Shown one piece after another: positions 8,454 to 16,964 of a stretch of DNA of 43,938 nucleotides. Under the pieces are notes generated by a model. It was not told the DNA's origin. It ran no database searches and saw only the letters and a list, made by a program, of their open reading frames with translations. The DNA is from Firmicutes bacterium UBA911 (GTDB lineage: Bacteria > Bacillota > Desulfotomaculia > Desulfotomaculales > Desulforudaceae): the NCBI GenBank assembly GCA_002294005.1, contig DBEH01000001.1, forward strand, positions 42,257-86,194, given 5' to 3'. The translations under genes were made by a program, and so were the position numbers. Numbering within the stretch: the stretch's first letter is position 1; each line of letters starts with the position of its first letter.

Positions 8454-9079
8454 GTGGAGGGTGTAAGCTTGGAATTAGCGGTTTTGTTGGTTTTTGGGTT
8501 GGCCTTGAGCCTCGACGGCTTTGCTGCCGGTTTGGCCTACGGCTTGCGCCGGATCAGAGTCCCGATCGCGTCGATGGTCATTATCAGCCTGACTTCGGGT
8601 TTGACGATTAGCCTGTCTTTGTTCCTGGGGCACTTGGCGGCTCGGGGAATCCCTCCGGACACAGCCCGGTTCCTGGGGGGGCGCTCCTGATCTTGCTTGG
8701 GTTCTGGATCTTGCTCCAGGCCCTGCGCAGTTCCACCCGGAGGACGCTGAGCATCCGGATTCCCCAGTTGGGGATGGTTGTCCAGGTGCTCCTGGAGCCG
8801 CTGGATGCCGACATGGACGGTTCCGGGTGCATTTCCGCCCGGGAAGCGGTGGTGTTGGGAGCGGCCCTGGCTCTGGACGCTTTCGCCGCCGGTTTCGCCA
8901 TCGCTTTGTCGGGGCTGTCTTCGGTATTTGTGCCCTTGTTCGTGGTGATCGGGTTGTTCGCGCTGCTGCGCCTGGGCATGGTGCTCGGAGAGCGTTCCGC
9001 CCACCTCCTGAGCTACAAGGTCAGTCTCCTGCCGGGCTGCCTGCTCATCGTCCTGGGCGTCCTGCGCACCGTGGCCTAG
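8454..9079 (+). pseudogene. ytaF: Sporulation membrane protein YtaF (MntP-like), frameshifted at a G7 run
   Basis: Polytopic membrane protein of the MntP/YtaF family, in Bacillus tied to sporulation by name and genomic context. The first frame (GTG at 8454, AAGGTGAGG upstream) gives LALSLDGFAAGLAYGLRR, the family's Asp-containing helix, and ends prematurely at GGRS. The second frame, from about 8680, gives ALLILLGFWILLQALR and then the second copy of the helix, ALALDAFAAGFAIALSG, to the stop at 9079. The break lies in a run of seven G residues (8675-8681); one more G would restore FLGGALLILLGFW and a full-length product of about 208 aa. Cause could be slippage, a homopolymer sequencing error, or true loss. 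The position between mutM and coaE matches Bacillus. Confidence 0.85.
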
Positions 9080-9172
9080 GCTTGGCCGCGCCCGGCCATC
9101 AATGATACGATGGTACACAAGCGGCCGTGCAAGGCAAATATGCTTGGGCTTGTAGTGAACGGATGGTGCATT

Positions 9173-9766
9173 GTGAAGATTATCGGACTCACCGGTGACG
9201 CCGGCAGCGGCAAGAGTACGGTGGCCCGGATCCTGGCGGAACTGGGCGCGGTCGTGCTGGACGCCGACCGGGTCGCCCGCCGCTTGACCGAACCGGAAAC
9301 GCCAGTGCTCGCAGAGATCACCCGGGTGTTCGGCCGGGGCCTGCTTAAGCCTGACGGCACCCTGGACAGGCCCCGCCTGGCGGCCCGCGTGTTTACCAAC
9401 CCCGGAGAGCGCGAGGCTTTGAACCGGATCATCCATCCTCCGGTTCTGGAAGTTCTGGAGCGTGAAATCGCTGCGGCCCGTGAAGGCGGCTCCGGGGTGC
9501 TGGTGGTGGAGGTGCCGCTTCTCTTGGAAACCGGGCTGGAAAAGCTGGTTGACGAGGTCTGGCTGACCGTCGCCGGTCCGGACATCAAACTGGAGCGCCT
9601 CAAGGCACGCGGGCTTTCATCCGGGACGGCCGCCGGGATCCTCGCCGCCCAGATGCCCCAGGAAATAAAAAGCAAACACGCCCACCGGATAATCGACACT
9701 AATGGGTCCTTGACAAGGACCAAGCAGCAGGTTGTAAAGTATTGGACCAAGATCAAGCCGGAGTGA
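9173..9766 (+). CDS. coaE: Dephospho-CoA kinase
   Basis: Last enzyme of coenzyme A synthesis, phosphorylating dephospho-CoA on the ribose 3'-hydroxyl; 197 aa. The GTG at 9173 gives the usual family opening MKIIGLTGDAGSGKST, which contains the P-loop; longer upstream extensions lack similarity. Further marks are LDADRVARRLTEP, the FTNPGEREALNRIIHP segment and VVEVPLLLETGLEKLVDEVWLT. Position after ytaF follows the Bacillus polA-mutM-ytaF-coaE order, and the next gene starts 6 bases after its stop. Confidence 0.95.
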   Translation: MKIIGLTGDAGSGKSTVARILAELGAVVLDADRVARRLTEPETPVLAEITRVFGRGLLKPDGTLDRPRLAARVFTNPGEREALNRIIHPPVLEVLEREIAAAREGGSGVLVVEVPLLLETGLEKLVDEVWLTVAGPDIKLERLKARGLSSGTAAGILAAQMPQEIKSKHAHRIIDTNGSLTRTKQQVVKYWTKIKPE

Positions 9767-9772
9767 TCAGTA

Positions 9773-10312
9773 TTGAAGAAACTGGGGCTCTTACTCGTCA
9801 TCCTGCTCATGATCCTGGCCTTCAATGCTGAACGCATCGGGCGTCATTACTATCCCTTCCCCCACCGGGAACTGGTATTCCATTACTCTCAACTGCAGCG
9901 CCTCGACCCCTATTTCGTGGCCGCCGTAATCAAAACCGAGAGCAACTTCCAGCCGACGGCGGAGTCCCCCAAGGGGGCCCTGGGCTTGATGCAGATCATG
10001 CCTGAAACAGGGCGCTGGATCGCCGAACAGATCGGCGCGGAGGAGTTCGAACCCGAGGCCTTGAACGACGTCGAAACCAACCTGATGTTCGGCACTTGGT
10101 ACCTGGCTTACCTTAATGAAGAGTTCGGCTCAGAGCCCATCCTGGTTCTGGCCGCCTACAACGCCGGGCGCGGTAACGTCCGGACATGGCTTGGCGAGGA
10201 CCGCTGGACGGGGGAAGCGGGCAACCTGGAACAGATCCCCTTCCCGGAAACCCGCCAGTTCGTAAGAAAGGTCCTGCTCCACTACCGCATCTACAACTTC
10301 CTCTACCGATAG
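9773..10312 (+). CDS. Membrane-anchored lytic transglycosylase (SLT domain)
   Basis: Cleaves the MurNAc-GlcNAc bond of peptidoglycan to leave anhydro-MurNAc ends; 179 aa. A TTG start precedes an uncleaved-looking N-terminal membrane segment (LGLLLVILLMILAF). The rest is one Slt70-like catalytic domain: the catalytic Glu in AAVIKTESNFQP, then SPKGALGLMQIMPETG, the YLAYLNEEFG segment and LAAYNAGRGNVRTW. It ends with QFVRKVLLHYRIYNFLYR, typical of the short clostridial and Bacillus (YjbJ-like) forms. It sits 6 bases after coaE, so it is probably co-transcribed. Its stop codon forms the edge of a hairpin shared with ileS. Confidence 0.93.
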   Translation: MKKLGLLLVILLMILAFNAERIGRHYYPFPHRELVFHYSQLQRLDPYFVAAVIKTESNFQPTAESPKGALGLMQIMPETGRWIAEQIGAEEFEPEALNDVETNLMFGTWYLAYLNEEFGSEPILVLAAYNAGRGNVRTWLGEDRWTGEAGNLEQIPFPETRQFVRKVLLHYRIYNFLYR

Positions 10313-10336
10313 GGGTCAAACTAAAGGTTTGACCCC
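10312..10336. terminator. Shared hairpin overlapping the ends of two convergent genes
   Basis: A perfect 10-bp stem (GGGGTCAAAC / GTTTGACCCC) with a 5-base loop. The last base of the transglycosylase stop is the first base of the stem, and the ileS stop codon (10321-10323) lies at the stem-loop junction. There is no U-run on either side, so the strength as a terminator is uncertain. Confidence 0.55.
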
Positions 10337-13110
10337 AGGGTGGCGGCGCAGCGGGGGCAGATTTCGGAGTGTTCCGGATCGAACCCGATTTCACCATAGG
10401 TCCAGCAACGCACGCACTTGGTGCCGGGGGCACGGCGCACGATCACCAAAAGCCCCGGTACGGTTCCGAAGACGGCCCCCTCTCCCGCCTTCTCCGCCGG
10501 CAGCACCCGCACCGATGAAGTGACAAAAACAACCGGCAGTTGGGCTTGGTTTTCCCTGAGAAATCCAAGCAGCTCCGGCTCCGCATGGAGCACTACTTCC
10601 GCCTCGAGCGCATCCCGGATCAGCTTCTCCTGGCGCGCGTTCTCCAGCACCCGGAGCACATCCTGGCGCACCGCCAGGAGCCGCTCCCAACGCCGTTCCA
10701 GTTCATCGTTCACGTATTCGGGGTTTGGTTCGGGCATCTCCAAGAGCTGTACGCTGGACGGTTTCTTGCCGTTGGCCGGGAAATGCCTCCAGACCTCCTC
10801 GGTCGTGTAGGCCAGCACCGGCACCAGCAGCCGGACCAGGGAGTCTAGCACGCCGTAGAGCACAGTCTGCGCCCCCCGGCGGCTGACCGACGCGGCCGGT
10901 TCACAGTACAGCCGGTCCTTAATCACGTTCAGGTAGAAGGCGCTCAAGTCGGTGACGCAGTAATTGTATAGCGTGTGGTAGACCTGGTGAAACTCGTACT
11001 CCCGGTAGGCCCGCAGCACCCGGTCCATCACCCGGTGCAACTTCAGGAGGGCGTACCGGTCAAGTTCGGTCAGTTCCGCATAGGCTACCGTGTCCCTTTC
11101 GGGATCGAAGTCTTGCAGGTTGCCCAGCAAAAAACGAAAAGTGTTCCGGATTTTTCGGTAGGCCTCGGACATTTGTTTCAGGATACCAGGTGAGACCGCC
11201 AGATCTCCCCGGTAGTCCGCTGAGCAAACCCAGAGGCGCAGAATATCGGCGCCTAGTTCCTTGAGAATTTCCATCGGTTCGACAACGTTACCCAGCGACT
11301 TGGACATCTTCCGTCCCTGTTCGTCGACCACGAAGCCGTGGGTGAGCACGGCCCGGTACGGCGGCTCGCCGGTGACGGCCACCGCCGTGGTGAGCGAGGA
11401 ATTGAACCAGCCCCGGTGCTGGTCGCTCCCCTCCAGGTACATGTCCGCCGGCCAGTGCAGTTCCGGCCAGTAGTCGAGTTGGGTGAGCACCGCCCAGTGA
11501 CTGGACCCCGAGTCAAACCACACGTCCATGGTGTCCAGTTCCTTCGTATACTCTCCCCGGCCTTCGCAATGGGGACAGGCCAGGCCGGGCGGCACCAGTT
11601 CCACGGCTTCCCGGGCGTACCATACGTCGGAACCGTGTTGTGCGAAAAGCCCTTTTAGATGACCGATTGTTTCGTCCGTGATCACGGCCCGGCCGCACTC
11701 CCCACAGTAAAAAATAGGGATGGGCACGCCCCAGAGGCGCTGCCGGGAAATGCACCAGTCGCCGCGGCCGGCGACCATCCCGTAGATGCGGTCCCGGCCC
11801 CAGGCCGGAATCCAATCCACCCGGTCGACAGCCTCCAAAAGGTGTCGGCGGAAACCGTCGATGGAAGCAAACCACTGCTCGGTGGCGCGGTAAAACACCG
11901 GGTGCTTGCACCGCCAGCAATGCGGGTACTGGTGCCGCGTCCGCGAATGCCCCACCAGCGCCCCCCGTGTCTCCAGTTCCCGTACCACCACCGGGTTGGC
12001 GTCAAGGTAAAAGACGCCGTCCAGCAGGTTCCCGGCCTCGGCCGTGAAACAGCCCTTCCCGCTGATCGGCGAAATGACGGGCAGGTGGTAGCGTTGGCTG
12101 AGCGCAAAGTCTTCCTCGCCGTGTCCGGGCGCGATGTGGACACAACCGGTGCCCTGCTCCAGGGTCACGTAATCATCCAGCACCACCACCGAATCGCGCT
12201 CGACGAAGGGATGCCGGCAGACTACTCCCTCCAGCTCCGCCCCGCGGTACTCCCGTTCGACTCCGGCCCCGGGGTCGCCCAGCACCTGCCGGAAACCGCC
12301 GGCCAAGTCCCGGGCCACTAGGTAAGACCGGCCCCTGCTCCTCAGGAGTGCGTACACGAACTCCGGGTGCACGCAGATGGCGACGTTGGACGGGATGGTC
12401 CAGGGCGTCGTGGTCCAAATCACGATGGTCGCGCCTTGATCCGGCAACAGCCCCCGGCCGTCAACCACCGGAAAAGCGGCGTGGATGGACGGAGACTCTT
12501 TTTCCGCGTATTCCACTTCGGCCTCGGCCAGCGCGGTCTCGCAGTCCGCGCACCAGTATACCGACTTCAACCCCTTATAGATGTAGCCCCGCTTGGCCAT
12601 CTCGCCGAAGACCTCAATCTGGCGGGTTTCGAAATGGGGTTGCAGGGTCAGGTAGGGGTTTTTCCATTCCCCGCGCACTCCCAGCCGCGTAAACTCGGCG
12701 CGCTGGATGTCCACGAATTTCAGGGCGTATTCCCGGCACTTCCGCCGGAACTCAACGGGACCAATCTCGCTCCTTTTGATTTTGAGCTGCTTGATGGCCT
12801 GCTGTTCGATGGGCAGTCCGTGAGTGTCCCACCCCGGCACGTACGGCGCGCTGTAGCCGTCCATTGACTTGAACTTGACCACCATGTCTTTTAGAATTTT
12901 GTTGAGCGAAGTGCCCAGGTGGATGTGCCCGTTGGCGTACGGGGGGCCGTCGTGCAGAACGAACTTCGGCCGCCCGGCGTTTTTAGCCTGCACCAGTTGG
13001 TAGATGTCGATTTCATCCCAGAACCGCCCGATTTCCGGTTCCCGCTGCGGCAGATTGGCGCGCATCGGGAATTCGGTTGCCGGCAGGTTCAGGGTTTTGC
13101 TGTAATCCAT
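10321..13110 (-). CDS. ileS: Isoleucyl-tRNA synthetase
   Basis: Class I aminoacyl-tRNA synthetase of 929 aa that charges tRNA-Ile and edits misactivated valine. The HIGH motif appears as PPYANGHIHLGTSLNKILKD near residue 55, the editing domain contains IVIWTTTPWTIPSNVAIC, and the KMSKS loop reads GRKMSKSLGNVV. The C-terminal zinc site is present (CVRCWTYGEIG... CPRC), marking the bacterial zinc-containing type. The ATG has a GGGGG run upstream. Only 34 bases separate it from divIVA, so it is likely read through from that operon; no T-box leader fits in this gap. ileS next to divIVA is the Bacillus arrangement. Confidence 0.97.
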   Translation of the reverse strand: MDYSKTLNLPATEFPMRANLPQREPEIGRFWDEIDIYQLVQAKNAGRPKFVLHDGPPYANGHIHLGTSLNKILKDMVVKFKSMDGYSAPYVPGWDTHGLPIEQQAIKQLKIKRSEIGPVEFRRKCREYALKFVDIQRAEFTRLGVRGEWKNPYLTLQPHFETRQIEVFGEMAKRGYIYKGLKSVYWCADCETALAEAEVEYAEKESPSIHAAFPVVDGRGLLPDQGATIVIWTTTPWTIPSNVAICVHPEFVYALLRSRGRSYLVARDLAGGFRQVLGDPGAGVEREYRGAELEGVVCRHPFVERDSVVVLDDYVTLEQGTGCVHIAPGHGEEDFALSQRYHLPVISPISGKGCFTAEAGNLLDGVFYLDANPVVVRELETRGALVGHSRTRHQYPHCWRCKHPVFYRATEQWFASIDGFRRHLLEAVDRVDWIPAWGRDRIYGMVAGRGDWCISRQRLWGVPIPIFYCGECGRAVITDETIGHLKGLFAQHGSDVWYAREAVELVPPGLACPHCEGRGEYTKELDTMDVWFDSGSSHWAVLTQLDYWPELHWPADMYLEGSDQHRGWFNSSLTTAVAVTGEPPYRAVLTHGFVVDEQGRKMSKSLGNVVEPMEILKELGADILRLWVCSADYRGDLAVSPGILKQMSEAYRKIRNTFRFLLGNLQDFDPERDTVAYAELTELDRYALLKLHRVMDRVLRAYREYEFHQVYHTLYNYCVTDLSAFYLNVIKDRLYCEPAASVSRRGAQTVLYGVLDSLVRLLVPVLAYTTEEVWRHFPANGKKPSSVQLLEMPEPNPEYVNDELERRWERLLAVRQDVLRVLENARQEKLIRDALEAEVVLHAEPELLGFLRENQAQLPVVFVTSSVRVLPAEKAGEGAVFGTVPGLLVIVRRAPGTKCVRCWTYGEIGFDPEHSEICPRCAATLGSNL

Positions 13111-13144
13111 TCGCGCTTCAAACCCCCGAGGTTACAGTTCGCAA

Positions 13145-13831
13145 CTAGGATTTGTCGTCGGCTATCGGCTTCAACTGCCGGGTTTCAGGCTGCGGTTCGG
13201 TTTCCCCCACGTCAGGCTCGGCCTCTGCGGTGCTGGATTCAATCCCCCTGCTCTCTTCCGCAATCACCGGCTTCATCTCCCGGGCCATTCCGTGTTCCTG
13301 GTCATCAAGCCGTTCGAGTTGGGCCTCCAAAAAAGACCGGAACTGATCTCGAAAAGCCTTTACTTGTTTTTTCAGTTGCCGGTACTCCTGAAGAAGCTCG
13401 TCCACCTGACGCTGGGCTGCTTCCAGAGACTGTTCGGCCTGCCGGTGAGCCTGCAGCGTTATTTCTTCCGCCTTTCGCCGGGATTCCTCAAAGACCGTCT
13501 CGGCCTTCTGCAACGCTTCCTGGCGAATCGCTTCGGCCGCGGCACGCGCCTCCCGGCGGACTACGTCCACTTCCCGCTGCGTGTTTTCCTTCAATTCCTG
13601 CGCGTTCTTCTGAGCGAACACCATCGCCTGCTTTAACGCATTCTCCAGTTCCTGATAGCCGGAAATGTTCTGCTCCGCCCGGTCCATAGCCCCTTTAAGT
13701 TCATCGTTTTCCTTGAGCAGCGTTTCGACAGCGGCCGCCACCCGGTCCAGAAAGTTGTCCACTTCCTGGTCGTCATAGCCCCGAAAACAGCGCCGGAACT
13801 CTTTCTTTTTGATTTCCAGCGGTGTAACCAT
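13145..13831 (-). CDS. divIVA: Cell-division and polarity protein DivIVA
   Basis: Coiled-coil protein of 228 aa that senses negative membrane curvature and gathers partners at poles and septa. The N-terminal lipid-binding domain is canonical: MVTPLEIKKKEFRRCFRGYDDQEVDNFLDRV. Long charged coiled-coil segments follow from about residue 35 to 165 (LENALKQAMVFAQKNAQEL and later repeats), and the last 60 residues are acidic and low in complexity. The ATG has a run of G directly upstream. It lies between ylmG and ileS, without the ylmH RNA-binding gene that Bacillus has in between. Confidence 0.95.
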   Translation of the reverse strand: MVTPLEIKKKEFRRCFRGYDDQEVDNFLDRVAAAVETLLKENDELKGAMDRAEQNISGYQELENALKQAMVFAQKNAQELKENTQREVDVVRREARAAAEAIRQEALQKAETVFEESRRKAEEITLQAHRQAEQSLEAAQRQVDELLQEYRQLKKQVKAFRDQFRSFLEAQLERLDDQEHGMAREMKPVIAEESRGIESSTAEAEPDVGETEPQPETRQLKPIADDKS

Positions 13832-13841
13832 CGTGCCCCCC

Positions 13842-14096
13842 CTAACTCAACAGCGTTATGATAACCGACCGGATCAGGTGCAAGACCAGCAGCGCCACAA
13901 TGGGGGAAATATCAATCATCCCGAGCGGCGGGATGACGCGCCGGAAGATGTTGAGGTAGGGATCCGTCAATTCGTACACGAACCGGACCACCGGGTTGTG
14001 TGGATTGTGCGGGATCCAGGAAAGCAAAATCCGGCCGATGATCAGTAAGGAATAGACGCTGAAAGCCGCACTGACTACGTCGACTATGAGGCTCAT
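13842..14096 (-). CDS. ylmG: YggT/YlmG-family small membrane protein
   Basis: Membrane protein of 84 aa with two hydrophobic segments (about 5-25 and 60-82) enclosing the conserved YggT block RILLSWIPHNPHNPVVRFVYELTDPYLNIFRRV (signature W-I-P and TDPYLxxFRR). The family is linked to division and cell-envelope genes by context; the biochemical role is not known. Its ATG overlaps the proC stop in an ATGA, indicating translational coupling. Confidence 0.93.
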   Translation of the reverse strand: MSLIVDVVSAAFSVYSLLIIGRILLSWIPHNPHNPVVRFVYELTDPYLNIFRRVIPPLGMIDISPIVALLVLHLIRSVIITLLS

Positions 14097-14920
14097 GATC
14101 CACCCCGCTTATTAATCTCCCGGGCTCTTTCGGTAGCCTCCTGCACCGCCCGTTGCAGCGCCGCCCGCACGCCCCCCGCCTCGAGCGCAAACAGGCCGGC
14201 CGCCGTTGTGCCGCCCGGGGTGACAACCATGTCTTTCAACCGTCCCGTGTGTTCACCCGTCTCCAGTGCCATCTTCGCCGCCCCGTACATGGTCTGGGCC
14301 GCCAACATAGCGCTGACGTCACGCGGCAGGCCCATTCTTACAGCCCCGTCGGCCAAGGCCTCCAGAACCAGGAACATATATGCCGGGCCGCTGCCGCTCA
14401 AACCGGTTACGGCATCCAGCAACCGTTCCTCAACCTGGACCGCCAGGCCCACCGCCTCCAGTACGGTCCGGGCCCGGGCCTCGTCGCGGGAACCGGCGCA
14501 GCGCCCAAGACAGTAGGCACTGGCCGCCGCGCCCACCAAGGCCGGCGTGTTCGGCATCACCCGGATCACCGGGAAACCCCCGCCTAAGCTTTCTTCAATA
14601 TATTCCAGGCTCACCCCGGCCGCGATACTGATCACCGTCTGCGACGGCCGCAGTCCGGACCTGACCTCGGCGGCCACGTCACCGACGACATGCGGTTTCA
14701 CGGCCAGGACCAGCACCTCGCCGAACTCCACCAGCCGCTGGTTTTCGGCCACGGTCCCAATCCCGGTTTCTCGTTCCAGATACTCCCGCCGCGGCCCGTA
14801 CACCTCGCTGACCATCAGTTCCGCCGGAGAATGCGTGCCGGCCGCTAAGAGGCCCCGCACCAAGGCTTCCCCCATGGCCCCGCCGCCGGCGATGCCGACT
14901 TTGAAACGCTCTGCGGTCAA
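14093..14920 (-). CDS. proC: Pyrroline-5-carboxylate reductase
   Basis: NAD(P)H-dependent last step of proline synthesis, 275 aa. The Rossmann start reads VGIAGGGAMGEALVRGLL. Family segments follow: VLAVKPHVVGDV, SIAAGVSLEYIE, VIRVMPNTPALVGA, and the signature near the C-terminus (LSGSGPAYMFLVLEALADGAVRMGLPR, then KDMVVTPGGTT). The TTG start is well placed behind AGGGGTGA. It is a metabolic gene inside a division operon, between sepF and ylmG, an arrangement also seen in other Clostridia; it starts 15 bases after sepF. Confidence 0.96.
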   Translation of the reverse strand: MTAERFKVGIAGGGAMGEALVRGLLAAGTHSPAELMVSEVYGPRREYLERETGIGTVAENQRLVEFGEVLVLAVKPHVVGDVAAEVRSGLRPSQTVISIAAGVSLEYIEESLGGGFPVIRVMPNTPALVGAAASAYCLGRCAGSRDEARARTVLEAVGLAVQVEERLLDAVTGLSGSGPAYMFLVLEALADGAVRMGLPRDVSAMLAAQTMYGAAKMALETGEHTGRLKDMVVTPGGTTAAGLFALEAGGVRAALQRAVQEATERAREINKRGGS

Positions 14921-14935
14921 GTTACTTCACCCCTG

Positions 14936-15358
14936 TTACTTGATCCAGGGGAAAATCCCCCGTTCCGGCGCCTGGGTTTTGCCTTCGATGTCCACGTTGT
15001 TGGGCACGAACAGAAAGATGCCCCCGCCCACCTTCTGCTGGGCTCCGTTCAACGCCAGAGTGGCACCGCTCACAAAGTCCACGATCCGCCGGGCGATGTC
15101 GGTGTCCACGTGTTCCAGGTTTACGATCACGGGACGCCGGTTTTTCAAGTGCTCGGCGATTTCCTGAGCCTCGTCGAACAACCTGGGCTCCACCACCACC
15201 ACTCGTGTCTGCCGCTGCGCGTGGAGATTCACCACGGTGGCCTTCTTCTTCGGGTCCGGGCTCTCCCGCGGCACCCGCTCCTCCTGCACCTGCTCCGGCC
15301 CTTCTTCCTCAAAACCCATGAAATTCAGGACCCGGTCCACCAGTTTTATCCTTCCCAC
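14936..15358 (-). CDS. sepF: Cell-division protein SepF
   Basis: FtsZ-bundling and membrane-tethering protein of 140 aa. The N-terminal amphipathic membrane helix reads VGRIKLVDRVLNFMGFEE, followed by a charged linker and the DUF552 core: VVVVEPRLFDEAQEIAEHLKNRRPVIVNLE, then IARRIVDFVSGATLAL and GIFLFVPNNVDIEG. A longer frame begins at ATG 15382, but AAGGGAGG lies inside it at the right distance from GTG 15358, which also starts 2 bases after the yggS stop. In the absence of ftsA next to ftsZ here, SepF probably links the Z-ring to the membrane. Confidence 0.94.
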   Translation of the reverse strand: MGRIKLVDRVLNFMGFEEEGPEQVQEERVPRESPDPKKKATVVNLHAQRQTRVVVVEPRLFDEAQEIAEHLKNRRPVIVNLEHVDTDIARRIVDFVSGATLALNGAQQKVGGGIFLFVPNNVDIEGKTQAPERGIFPWIK

Positions 15359-15360
15359 CG

Positions 15361-16065
15361 TCAGCCCTCCCTTAATGTGCATCTTCGGGGGCCAAAAACG
15401 GCCGTGCCCACGCGGACCAGATTCGCTCCCTCCTCCACCGCGACTTCGAAGTCGCCGCTCATTCCCATCGAAAGATAACGCCCCTTGAAGCCGGGCACCC
15501 CCGCAAGACTGTCAAAAAGCCGTTTCACGGCCCGGAAACAAGGGCGCGCCTGTTCCGGGTCGTCCACGAACGGCGCCATAACCATGAGCCCTTCGACATC
15601 CAGACCGCCCAGTCCTGCCACCCGGCTGACAAAATCACCCACTTCGGCGGCCCCAACCCCGAGTTTTCCCTTGTCCGCCCCCGCTCTCACCTGAACCAGC
15701 ACCCGGAACGGGCGCCCCTGGTCCCGGGCCCGGCGGTCCAGTTCCTCCGCCAGCGACCAGCGGTCCATGCTGTGGATCAGTTCCACCCGGCCCACCAGGT
15801 ACTTGACCTTGTTGCGCTGCAGATGACCGATGAAGTGCCACCGTGCTCCCGGCAGTTCAGGGTATTTCCCGGCCAGTTCCTGCACCCGGCTCTCTCCAAA
15901 GACCTGTACGCCCGCCTCCAAGGCCTTCCTGACCTGTTCCGGGCCGACGTCTTTAGAAACGGCCACCAGCCCGACGGTCTCCGGGTCACGCCCGGCGCGC
16001 CCGGCCGCTGCGGCGAGCCGCCGGCGGACCTGCTCCAGGTTTTTTGCTACATCCACCGTTTGCAC
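15361..16065 (-). CDS. ylmE: YggS/YlmE-family PLP homeostasis protein
   Basis: Single-domain PLP-binding protein of 234 aa (PLPBP/YggS family) that buffers free pyridoxal phosphate and affects amino-acid pools; it has no known catalytic activity. The PLP lysine lies in LVAVSKDV, and the fold's other marks are FGESRVQELAGKY, WHFIGHLQRNKVKYL, LVQVRAGADKGKLG, LMVMAPFVDD and the phosphate loop YLSMGMSGDFEVAVEEGANLVRVGTAVFG. The GTG start has GGAGGGGAG upstream. It heads the ylmE-sepF-proC-ylmG-divIVA-ileS run. The 16066-16190 leader shows a small GGGGCG/CGCCCC hairpin (16155-16176) but no clear promoter. Confidence 0.94.
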   Translation of the reverse strand: MQTVDVAKNLEQVRRRLAAAAGRAGRDPETVGLVAVSKDVGPEQVRKALEAGVQVFGESRVQELAGKYPELPGARWHFIGHLQRNKVKYLVGRVELIHSMDRWSLAEELDRRARDQGRPFRVLVQVRAGADKGKLGVGAAEVGDFVSRVAGLGGLDVEGLMVMAPFVDDPEQARPCFRAVKRLFDSLAGVPGFKGRYLSMGMSGDFEVAVEEGANLVRVGTAVFGPRRCTLREG

Positions 16066-16190
16066 CGCTCCCCTCCGAATCGTATACCAGCAGACGCCGG
16101 GCCGGCCGACTTCAGGAGTACCTTAAACACAAGGCAAATTACCAGTACTTGTTTGGGGCGTGCTATTCTGCGCCCCGCTGGCAACTCCTG

Positions 16191-16217
16191 CGAAAAGAGC
16201 CCTGGCGCGGGCTCTTT
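16191..16217 (-). terminator. Terminator after phoU
   Basis: A 9-bp perfect stem (AAAGAGCCC / GGGCTCTTT, 6-base loop) starts directly after the phoU stop codon on the minus strand and ends in TTTT. It separates the Pho block from the ylmE operon. Confidence 0.75.
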
Positions 16218-16874
16218 CTAGTTCAGCTCTTTCCATTCTCCAGTAACCAGGTAGATAACTTCCTCGCCAATGTTCGTCGCCCGGTCCGCCAGGCGCTCCA
16301 AGGAGCGGGCAACCATCAGGAGGTACACCACGCAGGGGATGGTGTGGGGGTTTTCTTCCATGTAGGTGATCAGGTCCTGGAAGGTCAGGTTGTAGATCTC
16401 GTCCACGTCGTCGTCCATAAGGCACATCTGCCGGGCCTTTTCCACGTCACCGTGCACGTAGGCGTCCAAGCCGTCCTTGACCATGCGCTGGACGAGCTGC
16501 GCCATCCGGGGGATCTTCTCCAGCGGCTTGGCGGGCATCCGCCCGCAAACGCACATCGCCGCCCGGGCGATATCCTCGGCGTGGTCGCCCATCCGCTCCA
16601 GGTTGATCAGGATCTTGATGCCGGTGACAATCACCCTCAGGTCCCGGGCCATCGGCTGCTGGGTGGCGATCAGCCGGATGCACCGGTTTTCGGTTTCGTA
16701 CCTCATCCGGTCGATAGCGTCGTCCCCGGTGATGACGTCTCTCGCGATCAGCGGGTCCTGTTTCAAGAGCGCCTCGAGGGCGTTGAAAATGCTACGCTCG
16801 ACCAAACTGGCCATCCGCAGGATGTCGTGCTTCAACTCGTTTAATTCCGTGTCAAAAGCGCGCCGATTGGACAA
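16218..16874 (-). CDS. phoU: Phosphate signalling protein PhoU
   Basis: Two three-helix bundles (218 aa) that link the Pst transporter to the PhoR/PhoP system and dampen phosphate uptake. Both copies of the family's acidic metal motif are visible: E-x-x-NRCIRLIATQQPMARDLRVIV with LERMGDHAEDIARAA, and the second half with VVYLLMVARSLERLADRATNIGEEVIYL. The frame opens at GTG 16883, but the GGGGTGA ribosome site overlaps that codon and fits the TTG at 16874. Between phoU and pstB (16875-16964) the minus strand has a possible sigma-A promoter (TTGCCC-N17-TAGATT) and a small hairpin. Confidence 0.94.
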   Translation of the reverse strand: MSNRRAFDTELNELKHDILRMASLVERSIFNALEALLKQDPLIARDVITGDDAIDRMRYETENRCIRLIATQQPMARDLRVIVTGIKILINLERMGDHAEDIARAAMCVCGRMPAKPLEKIPRMAQLVQRMVKDGLDAYVHGDVEKARQMCLMDDDVDEIYNLTFQDLITYMEENPHTIPCVVYLLMVARSLERLADRATNIGEEVIYLVTGEWKELN

Positions 16875-16964
16875 TGGGATCACCCCGAGCCCGATAAACT
16901 AATCGGTTGAATGTAATAAGCATTAATCTATCATATGCGTATTGAAAGGGCAAGAACTACTTGA

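Noticed and set aside
8537..9436. A 299-codon minus-strand frame opposite ytaF and coaE
   Set aside because: Both plus-strand genes are clear by motifs and order; this frame is a shadow with low-complexity text.
13111..13144. T-box leader for ileS
   Set aside because: The gap to divIVA is only 34 bases and holds no antiterminator or specifier structure; any tRNA control would have to lie further upstream.
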